From JBMOKU01 sp049324315 (GTDB taxonomy: Bacteria; Bacillota; Clostridia; Peptostreptococcales; Thermotaleaceae): a stretch of DNA of 64,000 bases. Positions within the stretch are counted from its first letter, which is position 1; every line of letters begins with the position of its first letter. The translations under genes and the position numbers were made by a program. The notes beneath the pieces were generated by a model, which was not told the origin of the DNA, ran no database searches, and saw only the letters and a list, made by a program, of their open reading frames with translations. Shown here in pieces: positions 1 through 8,861 of the stretch. The stretch covers positions 1 through 64,000 of the forward strand of contig JBMOKU010000055.1 in NCBI GenBank assembly GCA_049324315.1. Direction: 5' to 3'.

Positions 1-565
1 CTTCATTAATTTTTTTCTGATATTCTCTACTCTGTACTCTTCCCCAAACTTTAATTCGGTCGCCGACCTTTAATTTTTCAGAAAATCTTGCATTTCTCCC
101 CCATGCAATACATGGGATATAATCAGATTTCTTATAGGGTCTATTCACTGCGATCAGCATATCTGTAATCTCTCTTCCAAAGGGAGTCGTCCGATAAACG
201 GGATGTTTACAGATATAGCCATCGATATATATCTGATTGGGATTTTTTATCTCCTCTTCACCTTCATACAATGTCATGTCTCTGGCAAAAACCGTCAGAA
301 CCAATCTGTTGCTGCCATCTTTATACTTATTATAGGACCGCAGCTGCCCTTCTACCCTTACCATGGTACCTATCGAAAGATTAAATTCCACCAAAATTCT
401 CTCTGATACTGTCACAGGCAAAATATCGCAAAACTCACTTAATCTTGGAACTTTTAAATCGAAGGAATAAAATCCCTCTCCGTACATTTCATGACTAAAT
501 CTTTTTTCAGAATTTATTTCCCCTATAACTGTGACTAGATTTGTTTCAATAACTTTGTCTGGCAT
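1..565 (-). CDS. SSB-like single-stranded DNA-binding protein, 3' end off the window
   Basis: Read on the minus strand from ATG at 563-565, this gives 188 open codons that run off the left edge. The protein starts MPDKVIETNLVTVIGEI and contains two similar OB-fold-like segments, roughly residues 8-105 (ending near LTVFARDMTLYE) and 112-188 (IYIDGYICKHPVYR, then VGDRIKVWGRVQSREYQ). This double layout resembles the clostridial SSB/PriB-like proteins. It would bind single-stranded DNA in the cytoplasm, though its specific role is unclear. GGAAGGAG lies about 12 nt upstream, with a G-run nearer the start. Assignment as an OB-fold DNA-binding protein is fairly secure from the translation; the exact family is inferred. 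The C-terminus is not visible, so the acidic SSB tail cannot be checked. Confidence 0.72.
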   Translation of the reverse strand, partial: MPDKVIETNLVTVIGEINSEKRFSHEMYGEGFYSFDLKVPRLSEFCDILPVTVSERILVEFNLSIGTMVRVEGQLRSYNKYKDGSNRLVLTVFARDMTLYEGEEEIKNPNQIYIDGYICKHPVYRTTPFGREITDMLIAVNRPYKKSDYIPCIAWGRNARFSEKLKVGDRIKVWGRVQSREYQKKINE

Positions 566-660
566 TCGCCCCCCACGCTCCTTCCAAGGTCTTATGTATT
601 TGAGAATAATCTACAACTATATTTATTCAACCCGACTTTCTATTATGATAAACAAATAAA

Positions 661-687
661 AAAAGAGAAAATTAATTTTTCTCTTTT
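661..687 (-). terminator. Intrinsic terminator of the Mur-ligase-like gene
   Basis: An A/T-rich inverted repeat, AAAAGAGAAAAATT / AATTTTCTCTTTT on the minus strand, is followed by a run of T. It overlaps the 3' end of the Mur-ligase-like gene. Confidence 0.6.
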
Positions 688-1820
688 AAGATCATTTCTG
701 ATATAAGGGGCATGCCGCTATCCATCCCTTGGGCGCCTAGCAGCAGAAGCAAATCCCTGTTTCCCACAGTTCTCGCAGCCAGCCTTAATGCATCAGATAG
801 CTGCTCCCTGTGTTCATAATTAATTTTGTTTTGTTCCAAAATATCATGAAACCCCTGCCTTTCTTCAGGCATTACCTTATATTTTTCATCGACTGCTTCT
901 TGGCTGCAGGTTGTAATAATCTTTTCAAGATTTACCATCTTTGAAAAGCTGACAAGGGCTTGCGCATTATTTCTATTTAATTCTACACCATTTCCTCCTC
1001 GAATGGCATTGACTACGTATAACCGATCATAGTCAAGTCCCTGTACAGTTTCGAAAACAGCTTCGTATCCTGCTGGGTTATGACTATAATCGTCTATAAC
1101 CCGACAGCCATCCTGAAATACTGTCTCCATCCTTCTTTTAACACCTTTGAAGTTTTTAAATCCCTCAACGATCTTATCAATAGGAACATCGTAAATCAGT
1201 GCCGTTGTAATAGCTGCCAATATGTTATATACATTATGCTTGCCCAGCATTTTTGAATGTATAGGAAACTCCATAGGCTCAATCTCCAGACCATTTTGGG
1301 TGGTTATTCCGCGCTGCAGGCAGCACGCTAAATCGGTTCCTGAAGAAGCATTCATACTTGATGCTGTGACAGTGGCCCTAGAGCCTAATCCATAGGTTAT
1401 GATCATTCTATTTTTCAGACTTTCCAATACACATATGGTATTTTTGTCGTCGGTGTTCATTACTACAATACCATTAGAAGATAGTAACCGAAATAACTTA
1501 TTTGCAAAGCTTAAGTATGCATTTTCACAGGTATGATTATCTACATAATCGTTCTCGATCGTTGTATGGACAATCATATCAAATTCCAGCTTTTCAAGTG
1601 AGGAGAACACCTTATGGGATTGACATATTTCTAAAAGTACGATGTCAACATCTTTCGCAAAAATATGATCATATACGCCTACTTGATCTATCATTTCCTT
1701 TGTGTCAAAAAAAGCTGCTTTGATCCCTTGCAGTTCTAAAAGATATTGGAGTATCTTCCCGGTTGTACTCTTACCATTTGTTCCGGTGATGCCAATGATC
1801 CTGCATGCTTCTCTATCCAT
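672..1820 (-). CDS. Mur-ligase-family ATP-dependent ligase lacking the N-terminal domain
   Basis: The protein of about 382 aa begins almost directly with the ATP-binding P-loop IIGITGTNGKSTTGKIL, followed by the Mur-ligase central and C-terminal domains (KMLGKHNVYNILAA near the middle, then RVIDDYSHNPAGYEA and a late LLLLGAQGMDSG). This is the MurE/MurC/cyanophycin-synthetase ligase fold, which joins an amino acid or peptide to a carboxylate using ATP. The N-terminal UDP-sugar-binding domain of true MurC-F enzymes is absent, so the substrate is unknown. A GTG at 1832 would add four residues. The ATG at 1820 is preferred because GGTGA lies 8 nt upstream. The neighbouring PdaB-like gene on the same strand hints at a cell-wall or spore-cortex role, which is inference. 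Confidence 0.75.
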   Translation of the reverse strand: MDREACRIIGITGTNGKSTTGKILQYLLELQGIKAAFFDTKEMIDQVGVYDHIFAKDVDIVLLEICQSHKVFSSLEKLEFDMIVHTTIENDYVDNHTCENAYLSFANKLFRLLSSNGIVVMNTDDKNTICVLESLKNRMIITYGLGSRATVTASSMNASSGTDLACCLQRGITTQNGLEIEPMEFPIHSKMLGKHNVYNILAAITTALIYDVPIDKIVEGFKNFKGVKRRMETVFQDGCRVIDDYSHNPAGYEAVFETVQGLDYDRLYVVNAIRGGNGVELNRNNAQALVSFSKMVNLEKIITTCSQEAVDEKYKVMPEERQGFHDILEQNKINYEHREQLSDALRLAARTVGNRDLLLLLGAQGMDSGMPLISEMILKEKN

Positions 1821-1936
1821 AAATGATGTCACCGCTTTTCTTCAAGATATCGTATTGTTAGTTTTCTCAACAGTGATAGATTTATGTATTTACAGAAAAA
1901 GAAGCATGTTTATGGAAAACAGCTTCTTTTAAAAAC

Positions 1937-2707
1937 TTAGTTTTTTTGTTTTTTTTGCATACCGGTATGATCAATATAGTAATTATCCCGATAAATCAAT
2001 TGGGAAATCGGCACAATTTCATAACCCTCCGCCTGTAGTCTTTCGATAACTAGCGGTAAATATTGAAGTACATACTTTGCGTTGTTGTGAAATAAAACAA
2101 TTGACCCTTTTTTGACATTTCTTGTGACCCGGTCTACGACAGGTTGGGCGCCCAATTCTTTCCAATCCAAAGAATCTACGTCCCATTGAATGGTATAATA
2201 ACCGTTCTCTTTTGCCGTTTCAATTAATTGATTGTTATAATCCCCGAAGGGCGGTCTGAAGAGTGTGGACTTTTTACCTGTAATTTTTTCGATCTTTTCT
2301 CCCGTTGTATTCAATTCACTGGCTATTTGTTCAGCGGATAGTTTAGACATATGTGGATGTGTCGTAGAATGGTTTTCTACATCATGACCTCTGTCGTAGA
2401 TTTGCTTAACAGCTTCTGGATATCGATCTACCCAAAAACCCACCAAAAAAAAGGTGGCTTTCACATTATATTTGTCCAAAGTGTCCAAAATCCCTTGAGT
2501 GTACTGATCTCCCCAGGCAGCGTCAAAACTAATGGCAACTTTCTTTTCCTCTGTATCAACACAGTATATTGGAAGCACTCTGTCCTTGTTCAAGACACCA
2601 AGTATTTGGTTGCTGAAGTCCTCTGAATAAATCATCACTGCTCCCAATAAGGTTACTAAAAATACGACACTAAGTATAATTCTTCGGCTAACTACATAAA
2701 TTTTCAC
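1937..2707 (-). CDS. pdaB: PdaB-like sporulation polysaccharide deacetylase
   Basis: The 256-aa protein has one N-terminal membrane segment (about residues 9-27) and an extracytoplasmic NodB-homology domain (about 55-235). Visible motifs are SFDAAWGD (60-67) in place of TFDDG, HSTTH metal ligands (113-117), RPPFG (151-155), QWDVDSLDW and IVLFHNN (203-209). The altered first motif and the overall length match PdaB, which in Bacillus subtilis is needed to maintain spores after cortex formation. It probably acts on peptidoglycan or another wall polymer in the forespore compartment. Family membership is clear; one-to-one equivalence with B. subtilis PdaB is inferred. Confidence 0.85.
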   Translation of the reverse strand: MKIYVVSRRIILSVVFLVTLLGAVMIYSEDFSNQILGVLNKDRVLPIYCVDTEEKKVAISFDAAWGDQYTQGILDTLDKYNVKATFFLVGFWVDRYPEAVKQIYDRGHDVENHSTTHPHMSKLSAEQIASELNTTGEKIEKITGKKSTLFRPPFGDYNNQLIETAKENGYYTIQWDVDSLDWKELGAQPVVDRVTRNVKKGSIVLFHNNAKYVLQYLPLVIERLQAEGYEIVPISQLIYRDNYYIDHTGMQKKQKN

Positions 2708-2818
2708 TCAAACTCCCCCTCGTTGCCTGCTATGTTCTATATATTAAATTTATTCCTGATTTTTACTTATATGCCATAATCTTTTGTCAGAACACAGCTC
2801 GGTTTAAGGAGAAAACAA

Positions 2819-2840
2819 AAAGGCAGTCAGTGACTGCCTT
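2819..2840 (-). terminator. Intrinsic terminator of the deacetylase lipoprotein gene
   Basis: A perfect palindrome, AAGGCAGTCAGTGACTGCCTT, is followed on the minus strand by TTTTTG. It lies just past the lipoprotein stop codon. Confidence 0.8.
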
Positions 2841-2850
2841 CTTGATAATG

Positions 2851-3942
2851 CTACTCTAGCACATATGTCTTTAGCTTTCTCTCTCCGATTTTCCCTTGAT
2901 CCATCACATCTTCATAGTTTTGGGGTACTGTCACGGTCTCGGCATCACCATCAGAGATGAAACGCACTCTGCTGCCTTTTTCAAACTGTTGGAGCCAATC
3001 ATACATGCCTACACCTTGTACATATTTTTGTAATTCGCTGGCTCGGATTCGATGAATGGCTAAAGGATTAAAATCTTTATGATAAGGGGATTTGTAAGGA
3101 TCCCAACCAACATTTAAAATCGCAATGTTCTCATATCCTACGCCTTCATAGTTTCCCTTTTCCAAATATACGTATAGGTTTTTATCCTTTGGTCTGGAAC
3201 CAAAGGGAAGAGCCAGTGTATTCACTTCATAGTCAGGTAAATACTCATCGATCAATTTTACGATTCCAGCCAATTCTTTTTGCATTCTCTCCGTGCTTGC
3301 ATTGGTAAAATCCACATGGGTAACGGTATGATTTCCGATGTCCATCCCGTTTTCCACAATATATTTTAGTTTGTATTCTAAATGCTCCTGCTGTCCAAAA
3401 GGTACATTATCATTCACAAAAAACGTAGCTTCTAAAGGGAAATCGGGATGTTTGTCATGGAACTCTTTTAGAATGGCAATAGCGCTGTTTGGATCAATGA
3501 TCCATTCTCCTTTGTCATTCTGGATCATGTTGAAATTGTTTTGCCATCCGTCATCAAAAGTAAGTACAATGGGTGTATATCCGGCTTCTGTGGTTATATT
3601 TCCTGCTGCATAATCCTTTAAGCTGATGGGTCTATAACCCTGGTCATACAGTACTTGTAAGTCCTTTCGAAAATTCTCAGGTGTCCTTGACCATTCCGCC
3701 TCAGGCTCGGCAATATGATGATACATCAGTACCATAATCTGTCCCGCTTCGTTTGGCTTGATTTCTTGAAGGTTGATTTCCTTTTTTACTTCTTCTGTTT
3801 CAATGGTTTCTTTCTCTTGATTCTCCTGTTGAACTATGGGCTGTTCAACCTGGCTGCTCTGTTGGGATGCTTTACTGACACATCCTGACAGAAGGATCAT
3901 GGTAGAAAGTACTGCCGCTGCAATTTTTTTGTGTCTTATCAC
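2851..3942 (-). CDS. Polysaccharide deacetylase lipoprotein (NodB domain)
   Basis: The 363-aa protein has a lipoprotein signal ending in LLSGC (Cys21) and a Gln/Glu-rich linker to about residue 65. A NodB-type deacetylase domain follows, with MVLMYHHI, VLTFDDGW (126-133), the metal ligands of GNHTVTHVDF and the third motif LALPFGSRP. It should sit on the outer face of the membrane and remove N- or O-acetyl groups from a wall polymer. The YHHI-to-TFDDGW arrangement resembles the PgaB/IcaB-type group rather than PdaA. It has its own 3' terminator. A large insertion between the catalytic motifs is normal for this subgroup. Confidence 0.85.
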   Translation of the reverse strand: MIRHKKIAAAVLSTMILLSGCVSKASQQSSQVEQPIVQQENQEKETIETEEVKKEINLQEIKPNEAGQIMVLMYHHIAEPEAEWSRTPENFRKDLQVLYDQGYRPISLKDYAAGNITTEAGYTPIVLTFDDGWQNNFNMIQNDKGEWIIDPNSAIAILKEFHDKHPDFPLEATFFVNDNVPFGQQEHLEYKLKYIVENGMDIGNHTVTHVDFTNASTERMQKELAGIVKLIDEYLPDYEVNTLALPFGSRPKDKNLYVYLEKGNYEGVGYENIAILNVGWDPYKSPYHKDFNPLAIHRIRASELQKYVQGVGMYDWLQQFEKGSRVRFISDGDAETVTVPQNYEDVMDQGKIGERKLKTYVLE

Positions 3943-4171
3943 AAATACGTCCTCCTTCTAGTCTTTTGTCTAAGTTTATTATATATGAGCATTATTGGAT
4001 ATTCCACTAAAATAAAATTAGCAAAAATTAGAACGAATGGTTTACTGTACATCTCATGCCTGCTTTTTCTATTTCTCACATTATCATGGTGACATACATT
4101 TTTTTTATTCGTAGACAATAATAATGAATGTTCTTACATTCATGAATCTCTATAAAAAAGGAGTGTGCCAA

Positions 4172-4360
4172 TTGTCTGATATAAGAAGCCATTATGGGAA
4201 TGTAAAAGGTGAACGGACAGAAATAAGCAGGAAAACGCTGAAAGTGGAGGACAGACACTTCTTAAGAGAAGCAGAATCTCAAAAATCCCAATTAGAAAGT
4301 GTTCATCAGCATGGCAATCGAAAAGATGTCAAAGTAAAAATGAACAGAAAACTGACATAG
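4172..4360 (+). CDS. Small basic hypothetical protein (TTG start)
   Basis: A 62-aa protein starting LSDIRSHYGNVKGERTE at TTG 4172. AAAGGAG lies 8 nt upstream, a much better signal than that of the in-frame ATG at 4124. It is hydrophilic and rich in Lys, Arg and Glu, with a C-terminal VKVKMNRKLT and no membrane segment. An intrinsic terminator follows immediately, which supports a real transcription unit. No family is recognised; the size and charge would fit a spore-associated or nucleic-acid-binding small protein, but nothing in the sequence proves it. Confidence 0.6.
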   Translation: MSDIRSHYGNVKGERTEISRKTLKVEDRHFLREAESQKSQLESVHQHGNRKDVKVKMNRKLT

Positions 4361-4385
4361 GGTAGATAATCTACCCTATCTTTTT
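4357..4385 (+). terminator. Intrinsic terminator
   Basis: The inverted repeat ATAGGGTAGAT / ATCTACCCTAT is followed by CTTTTT on the plus strand. It ends the 62-aa gene and overlaps the 3' end of the convergent Fe-S protein gene. Confidence 0.8.
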
Positions 4386-5065
4386 AAAACTTTTTTACCT
4401 TGAGGGCATGCTTTTATACATATACCACACACAGAACCACGGCCAATATGCTGATAGTGCTGATGCATATGACTGCTGCATGCTTGAGCATCCACCAACT
4501 CTTCTCGTGGGGTACCGGGATGCCATAACCCGCCTCTAAGAGCCAATGATGGGCAAGCCTTTACACAGTTTCTACAAGCTCCACAGGATGATTCGATGCA
4601 TGGTTGATCATATACGACCTCCATATTTGTTAGAATCGTCCCCAGCCTGACCCGAGGTCCATATTCTGACGTTATTAAACAGGCATTTTTTCCGATCCAT
4701 CCAATACCTGCTCTTGTAGCTGTTGTCCTGTGCTGAAAAACCCCTGTAAATTGTTTTCCTTCAAGATTTACGGATTGCGATGCGGCAACGGCCATTGCCA
4801 AGTAACCATGCTGTTGAAGCTCCATGGTTGTTTTTAATGTGATCTGATCGATCAATGCATTAACACTTCTGTAATGATGAAAATACGTATGGGTCGGTCC
4901 GTCATGTATTTGACTGATAATTTCATCCGATAATCGAACAGCGATGGATATACCCGTAGGAAGATGTCTATATGCTTCAGGCAGCACATCTCCTACATAG
5001 CCAAAACCGACCTTCGCTGCACCCCATTCTTTGATCTTTTGCTTTAAGCTTTCTTTATGATCCAT
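4376..5065 (-). CDS. QueG-like double [4Fe-4S] protein
   Basis: The 229-aa protein resembles the core of epoxyqueuosine reductase. It has a DUF1730-like N-terminal part (SVNALIDQITLKTTMELQQ), the segment AGIGWIGKNACLIT, and two ferredoxin-type Cys clusters, CGACRNCVKACP near residues 160-171 and VCGICIKACP near 214-223. True QueG is about 300-380 aa and often carries HEAT repeats; this protein stops right after the second cluster. It is therefore better called a QueG-like Fe-S protein, possibly a reductive cobalamin/Fe-S enzyme with another substrate. It stands alone and converges on the 62-aa gene. Confidence 0.75.
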   Translation of the reverse strand: MDHKESLKQKIKEWGAAKVGFGYVGDVLPEAYRHLPTGISIAVRLSDEIISQIHDGPTHTYFHHYRSVNALIDQITLKTTMELQQHGYLAMAVAASQSVNLEGKQFTGVFQHRTTATRAGIGWIGKNACLITSEYGPRVRLGTILTNMEVVYDQPCIESSCGACRNCVKACPSLALRGGLWHPGTPREELVDAQACSSHMHQHYQHIGRGSVCGICIKACPQGKKVLKR

Positions 5066-5288
5066 TTTTCATCCCCTGCCTTTGCGATTTTGTTTTATTG
5101 TACTAGACTGTACGGATGATTTCAAATTCATTTTGTTGGTTAAATGTATTATTCTTTGCAATATATCCAATCCCTATACATTATTACATAATATACTAAC
5201 ATAATTCATTTTCCATGTGGTTAAATTAATAGTACAACATCAAAAGATGTTGAAAATCAAAAACACAAAAATATCGGGAGGGAAAATT

Positions 5289-5489
5289 ATGGCAAGGAAT
5301 AAAGCAGTTGTGCCAGAAGCAAGAATGGCATTAAATCAAATGAAAACAGAAATCGCTGGAGAACTAGGATTAACAAACTATGATGCCATCGATAAAGGAA
5401 ACTTAACAGCTCGTCAAAACGGATTTGTTGGTGGTTATATGACGAAGAGGTTAGTAGAAACTGCTGAAAGAAGCTTGGCAGGAAGATAA
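5289..5489 (+). CDS. Alpha/beta-type small acid-soluble spore protein
   Basis: A 66-aa protein from ATG 5289, with GGGAGG 7 nt upstream; the longer in-frame ORF has no ribosome site. The translation MARNKAVVPEARMALNQ is followed by KTEIAGELG, which carries the site cut by the GPR germination protease (TEIAGE). It ends with the conserved GNLTARQNGFVGGYMTKRLV. Proteins of this family coat and protect spore DNA and supply amino acids on germination. Expression in the forespore under sigma-G would be expected from family knowledge; no convincing sigma-G promoter was identified by eye. Confidence 0.93.
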   Translation: MARNKAVVPEARMALNQMKTEIAGELGLTNYDAIDKGNLTARQNGFVGGYMTKRLVETAERSLAGR

Positions 5490-5502
5490 TATAAAGATAT
5501 AA

Positions 5503-5545
5503 GATTAAAAGGAGAAGATCACGCGCTTCTCCTTTTAATCTTTTT
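5503..5545 (+). terminator. Strong intrinsic terminator after the SASP gene
   Basis: A perfect 15-bp inverted repeat (GATTAAAAGGAGAAG / CTTCTCCTTTTAATC) with an 8-nt loop is followed by TTTTT. Confidence 0.9.
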
Positions 5546-5657
5546 GTTTAGTTTATAATATCGCTTTTCATCCTGTTGAAATAATATGCTATAATTGATA
5601 TAGACAAAAGTTTCCTTTAATTGTAAACATACTCTTAGGATAAAGTGAGGGAATGGC

Positions 5658-6191
5658 ATGTTCAACAATAATTCAGAACAACAAGCTGAACAAAAACTTA
5701 TGCTTTTATACATATTCAATCAATTTGAAATTCCTTTAACCAATGATCAAATCACACAGTTTGTCATGGAAAATGATTATATGAATTACTTTTTACTTCA
5801 ACAGTTTTTAGGCGAGTTGGTTTCATCCGGTATGATTGAATATAGTTCTAATGAAAAAAAGTATTTTTATCTTATTACGGAAAAAGGCAAAAATGCATTG
5901 ATTTTCTTTAAAGGACGTCTGTCAAAAAGTCTAAAAGATTCCATCGATATGACCGTCGAACAGAAAAAACAGGTCATGTCAAGAGAGATGGAAATACGGG
6001 CTGAATATGAAAAGAAAAAAGAAAATGAATATATTGTAGATTTACAAGTTATTGAAAATGATACGTCATTAATCGAGCTAAAACTAAATGTTGCATCAAA
6101 CAAACAGGCAAAGCTGATATGTGATAAATGGAGAAAAGAAGCGCCAGAGCTGTATGGCAGCATCATTCATCTTTTAATAAAGGAATCGTAA
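5658..6191 (+). CDS. DUF4364 family winged-helix protein
   Basis: The 177-aa protein starts at ATG 5658 behind GTGAGGG. The N-terminal 75 residues look like a PadR/MarR-type winged helix (LYIFNQFEIPLTNDQITQFV, then FLGELVSSGMIEY and YFYLITEKGKNAL). The second half is a charged dimerisation or ligand region. The pattern matches DUF4364, a family of predicted transcriptional regulators confined largely to Clostridia. No effector or target is known. A hairpin shared with the convergent beta-propeller gene follows the stop codon. Confidence 0.8.
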   Translation: MFNNNSEQQAEQKLMLLYIFNQFEIPLTNDQITQFVMENDYMNYFLLQQFLGELVSSGMIEYSSNEKKYFYLITEKGKNALIFFKGRLSKSLKDSIDMTVEQKKQVMSREMEIRAEYEKKKENEYIVDLQVIENDTSLIELKLNVASNKQAKLICDKWRKEAPELYGSIIHLLIKES

Positions 6192-6218
6192 ATCCCCTTT
6201 AAAGCATAAAGGGGATTT
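6190..6218. terminator. Bidirectional hairpin between convergent genes
   Basis: The inverted repeat AAATCCCCTTT / AAAGGGGATTT has a 7-nt loop. Only a weak T-run follows on either strand. It overlaps the stop codons of both convergent genes. Confidence 0.65.
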
Positions 6219-7161
6219 AAATAGATAATATACCGTTGGGCTCTGCTCCTACAGGTATATTTTTTATGATGCTCATTGTCTTCATATCAATAACACTCAG
6301 CGTGTTATCCTGCATGTTTGTCACCAGTAAATATTTGTTCTTTCCATCTTTTTTGATGCCGTATGGCATTCTTCCTACATGAATCCTTCCAGTAATTTTC
6401 TTCTTGTGGATGTTTATAATATTGACTGCATTCAATTCTGCATCCGTAACAAACAATCGCTCCTCATTCTGGTCAAATACAGCCTCAATAGGCATCTTTC
6501 CGGCATGTATCTTATCAACAATGCGAAATCCATCTGTATCCATAATCGTCACATACCCGCCCTCTATATTTGAGAAACTTGTATTTACGATATACAGATG
6601 TGTATTTGCTTTATTCAAAGTCATATGGTATGGATTATAATTGGCATATACCGTTGCTTCTGTTGTATTGGTTGCAGTTTGTATTACAGATATGGTATTG
6701 GTATCGATATTAAGTACATAAAGTTTTTCGCCATCTTTACTTAGTTTGATATCATGGGGCATGCCACCTACAGGGACTTGTGCCAAAAGTGCCCTTGTCT
6801 CTATATCAATAGCCGATACCGAATTGGAATCAGAGTTGGAAACATAAAGGGTTTTATATTTTTTACAAATCTCAAAATGGCTAGGACAGCTTCCTACGCA
6901 CATACTGTCAATAACTTTATTCAGAATCAAATCAATGATGCTAATGCTTGCATTGTGTGAATTCGCTGTGTATAAAAACTTCTTGTTAAAATCTATATCA
7001 AGATGATGGGGCCCAAAAGCAGGTTCCTTAACCTTGATATTTGAACAACCGTTTGCCAATTTGATTTTACCTAGCTCTCGCATACCAATCAAATCGACGA
7101 TTGAAATCGAGTCGTCCCCCATATTACACACAAAAACCTTGTTCTCAAAACGATTATCCAT
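6217..7161 (-). CDS. YVTN/YncE-type beta-propeller protein
   Basis: About 314 aa from ATG 7161 behind GAGGTGAT; a GTG at 7182 is the only longer option. The protein is built of about seven repeats of some 42 residues with the pattern VYVsN...sIsvID..t....a.i.vG..P..i, for example TLYVSNSDSNSVSAIDIETR and KLYVLNIDTNTISVIQTATN. This is the YVTN beta-propeller fold. No signal peptide is visible, so it may be cytoplasmic or spore-associated. Such propellers bind proteins or small ligands and the specific function here is unknown. Confidence 0.8.
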   Translation of the reverse strand: MDNRFENKVFVCNMGDDSISIVDLIGMRELGKIKLANGCSNIKVKEPAFGPHHLDIDFNKKFLYTANSHNASISIIDLILNKVIDSMCVGSCPSHFEICKKYKTLYVSNSDSNSVSAIDIETRALLAQVPVGGMPHDIKLSKDGEKLYVLNIDTNTISVIQTATNTTEATVYANYNPYHMTLNKANTHLYIVNTSFSNIEGGYVTIMDTDGFRIVDKIHAGKMPIEAVFDQNEERLFVTDAELNAVNIINIHKKKITGRIHVGRMPYGIKKDGKNKYLLVTNMQDNTLSVIDMKTMSIIKNIPVGAEPNGILSI

Positions 7162-7479
7162 CCCATCACCTCGTAATAACACAAAAAGTCTACAACCTGA
7201 GTTATTTTATACCATAGTATGCGGCTTTCCCATTGTTGTGATTTTTTTATTGACCCTTTAGAATATTTATATTCCTATGGTTACTGAATATCATTTTGAC
7301 GGGAGGTACCAGATTATATATTGATAAAACAAATGGCATTCATAATGATACTTATATGCACGCATACTTGCAGGTAATTAAATCATTCATGTCGAAATAT
7401 ATAATATTGGCTATATCACCAATATGCAGGCAAGTATATCACTATCTTTATCAAACACGAACATATGGAGGCCGGACAA
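7162..7479. other. Divergent intergenic region with nested inverted repeats
   Basis: No gene is supported here. The part nearest the diguanylate cyclase contains a nested inverted repeat: outer arms ATACTTGC (7364-7371) and GCAAGTAT (7430-7437) enclose ATATTGG (7404-7410) / CCAATAT (7419-7425). It could be a structured 5' leader or an operator. No known riboswitch core was recognised. Confidence 0.4.
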
Positions 7480-8682
7480 TTGAAAGTATCACGAAAATTA
7501 TACGCTCCACTAATTATGCAAGCCTTAATCCTATACTTATGTTTTATACTGCTTAAGAAAATACCATCATTTTCACCGCCGATTTTGCTTTTATTAAGAT
7601 ACTCTTCCTATATTCTATTTGGAATTGATACTATATTGAGTATACGATTTAATAGAGGAAGGGTTTTTCTTATCATTTTGGCGCTAACCACATGTGCGTT
7701 TTTTTTAATTGAATATCCAACCCTTTTTAATATGAATCAGGATTTATTGAAAAAACTTTATCAAGTTATATGCATTTTAATACCTATTAACATCGCCATA
7801 TTCTCACAATTAAAGGAACGAGGAATCTTTTCTTTATGGGGAAAGATACGAATTGCATTTTTTTTAGTCGAAATGTATACCATCTACAAAATGATCCTAT
7901 CAGAAAATCCGGATATAGAGAACATCCTTTATTACAATACGCCATTAATCTCCGTTGACAAATTATCGATTCCTCAAATGTCCTTTATCACATTTTTTAT
8001 TGCCATTTCATTTTTTACGATTACAGCAGTGATTAAAAGAAGTTCTTGGGAAATACATATGATAGGCATACTTGTTTCTGTATTCTTATCGCTGTCCCTT
8101 ATAGAAGATAGGATAAGATTTTCCATCTTTTTTGCAGCAGCAGGTCTTATTTTAATTATTAGCATTATAGAAGACTCCTACGCTATGGCATACTTCGATG
8201 AACTTACAGGTATACCTTCGCGACGTGCCCTTAGGGAAGCGTTATTAAAATTGGGTAATAAATATACCATTGCGATGTTAGATATCGACTTTTTCAAAAA
8301 ATTTAACGATAGATATGGACATGATGTGGGCGATGAAGTTTTAAAAATGGTTGCCACCAATTTGGAAGATGTTACAGGAGGAGGGAAAGCCTTTCGTTAT
8401 GGTGGAGAAGAGTTCACCATTATTTTTCCCGGAAAAACCATTTCTGATGTTATACCTCATCTAGAAGAGCTTCGAGAACAGGTGTCCAAATCGGGTTATA
8501 CGCAGAAACCGAAAAAAAATTCTAAATCCAAAAGGAAAAATGCAAAGAAACTTTCTGTCACCATAAGCATTGGTGTATCTGAGAAAAATAGTAATCACAA
8601 AACGCCCAATGAGGTCATAAAAGCGGCAGACAAGGCACTTTACCGTGCTAAAAAGAAGGGCAGGAATTGTGTAAGTAAATAA
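7480..8682 (+). CDS. Membrane diguanylate cyclase (GGDEF domain)
   Basis: About 400 aa from TTG 7480, with GGAGG 7 nt upstream; the in-frame ATG at 7465 overlaps that site. The first half holds seven to eight hydrophobic segments forming a membrane sensor (for example IMQALILYLCFILLKKI). The second half is a GGDEF domain with DELTGIPSRRALREAL, LDIDFFKKFNDRYGHDVGDE and an intact active site RYGGEEFTIIF. It should condense two GTP to cyclic di-GMP. The usual RxxD inhibitory site five residues before the signature is not present (GGGKAF instead), so product inhibition may be weak. An HD-GYP phosphodiesterase at 59-60 kb could oppose it. Confidence 0.9.
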   Translation: MKVSRKLYAPLIMQALILYLCFILLKKIPSFSPPILLLLRYSSYILFGIDTILSIRFNRGRVFLIILALTTCAFFLIEYPTLFNMNQDLLKKLYQVICILIPINIAIFSQLKERGIFSLWGKIRIAFFLVEMYTIYKMILSENPDIENILYYNTPLISVDKLSIPQMSFITFFIAISFFTITAVIKRSSWEIHMIGILVSVFLSLSLIEDRIRFSIFFAAAGLILIISIIEDSYAMAYFDELTGIPSRRALREALLKLGNKYTIAMLDIDFFKKFNDRYGHDVGDEVLKMVATNLEDVTGGGKAFRYGGEEFTIIFPGKTISDVIPHLEELREQVSKSGYTQKPKKNSKSKRKNAKKLSVTISIGVSEKNSNHKTPNEVIKAADKALYRAKKKGRNCVSK

Positions 8683-8695
8683 TACTTTCAAAAAC

Positions 8696-8740
8696 AAAAT
8701 CTCCCTAGATTATGATAAACCCAGAGAGATTTTATTTTTA
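8696..8740 (+). terminator. Probable terminator of the diguanylate cyclase gene
   Basis: AAAATCTC / GAGATTTT arms with a long loop are followed by ATTTTTA. The loop length makes this a weaker call. Confidence 0.45.
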
Positions 8741-8778
8741 CTGTAGATTTACGCCTTTAAAATGGTATTTAGTTTTGC

Positions 8779-8800
8779 GGGACGGCACAGAGACCGTCCC
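8779..8800. repeat. GC-rich REP-like palindrome
   Basis: GGGACGG cacagaga CCGTCCC stands out in AT-rich intergenic DNA. It resembles the short extragenic palindromes scattered in clostridial genomes. No neighbouring transposase is visible. Confidence 0.4.
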
Positions 8801-8861
8801 CTACAAAAGAAAATACATTCTGTTCTCGGAGCGTAGATCGTTAGAAACGCAGAAGGTCTTT

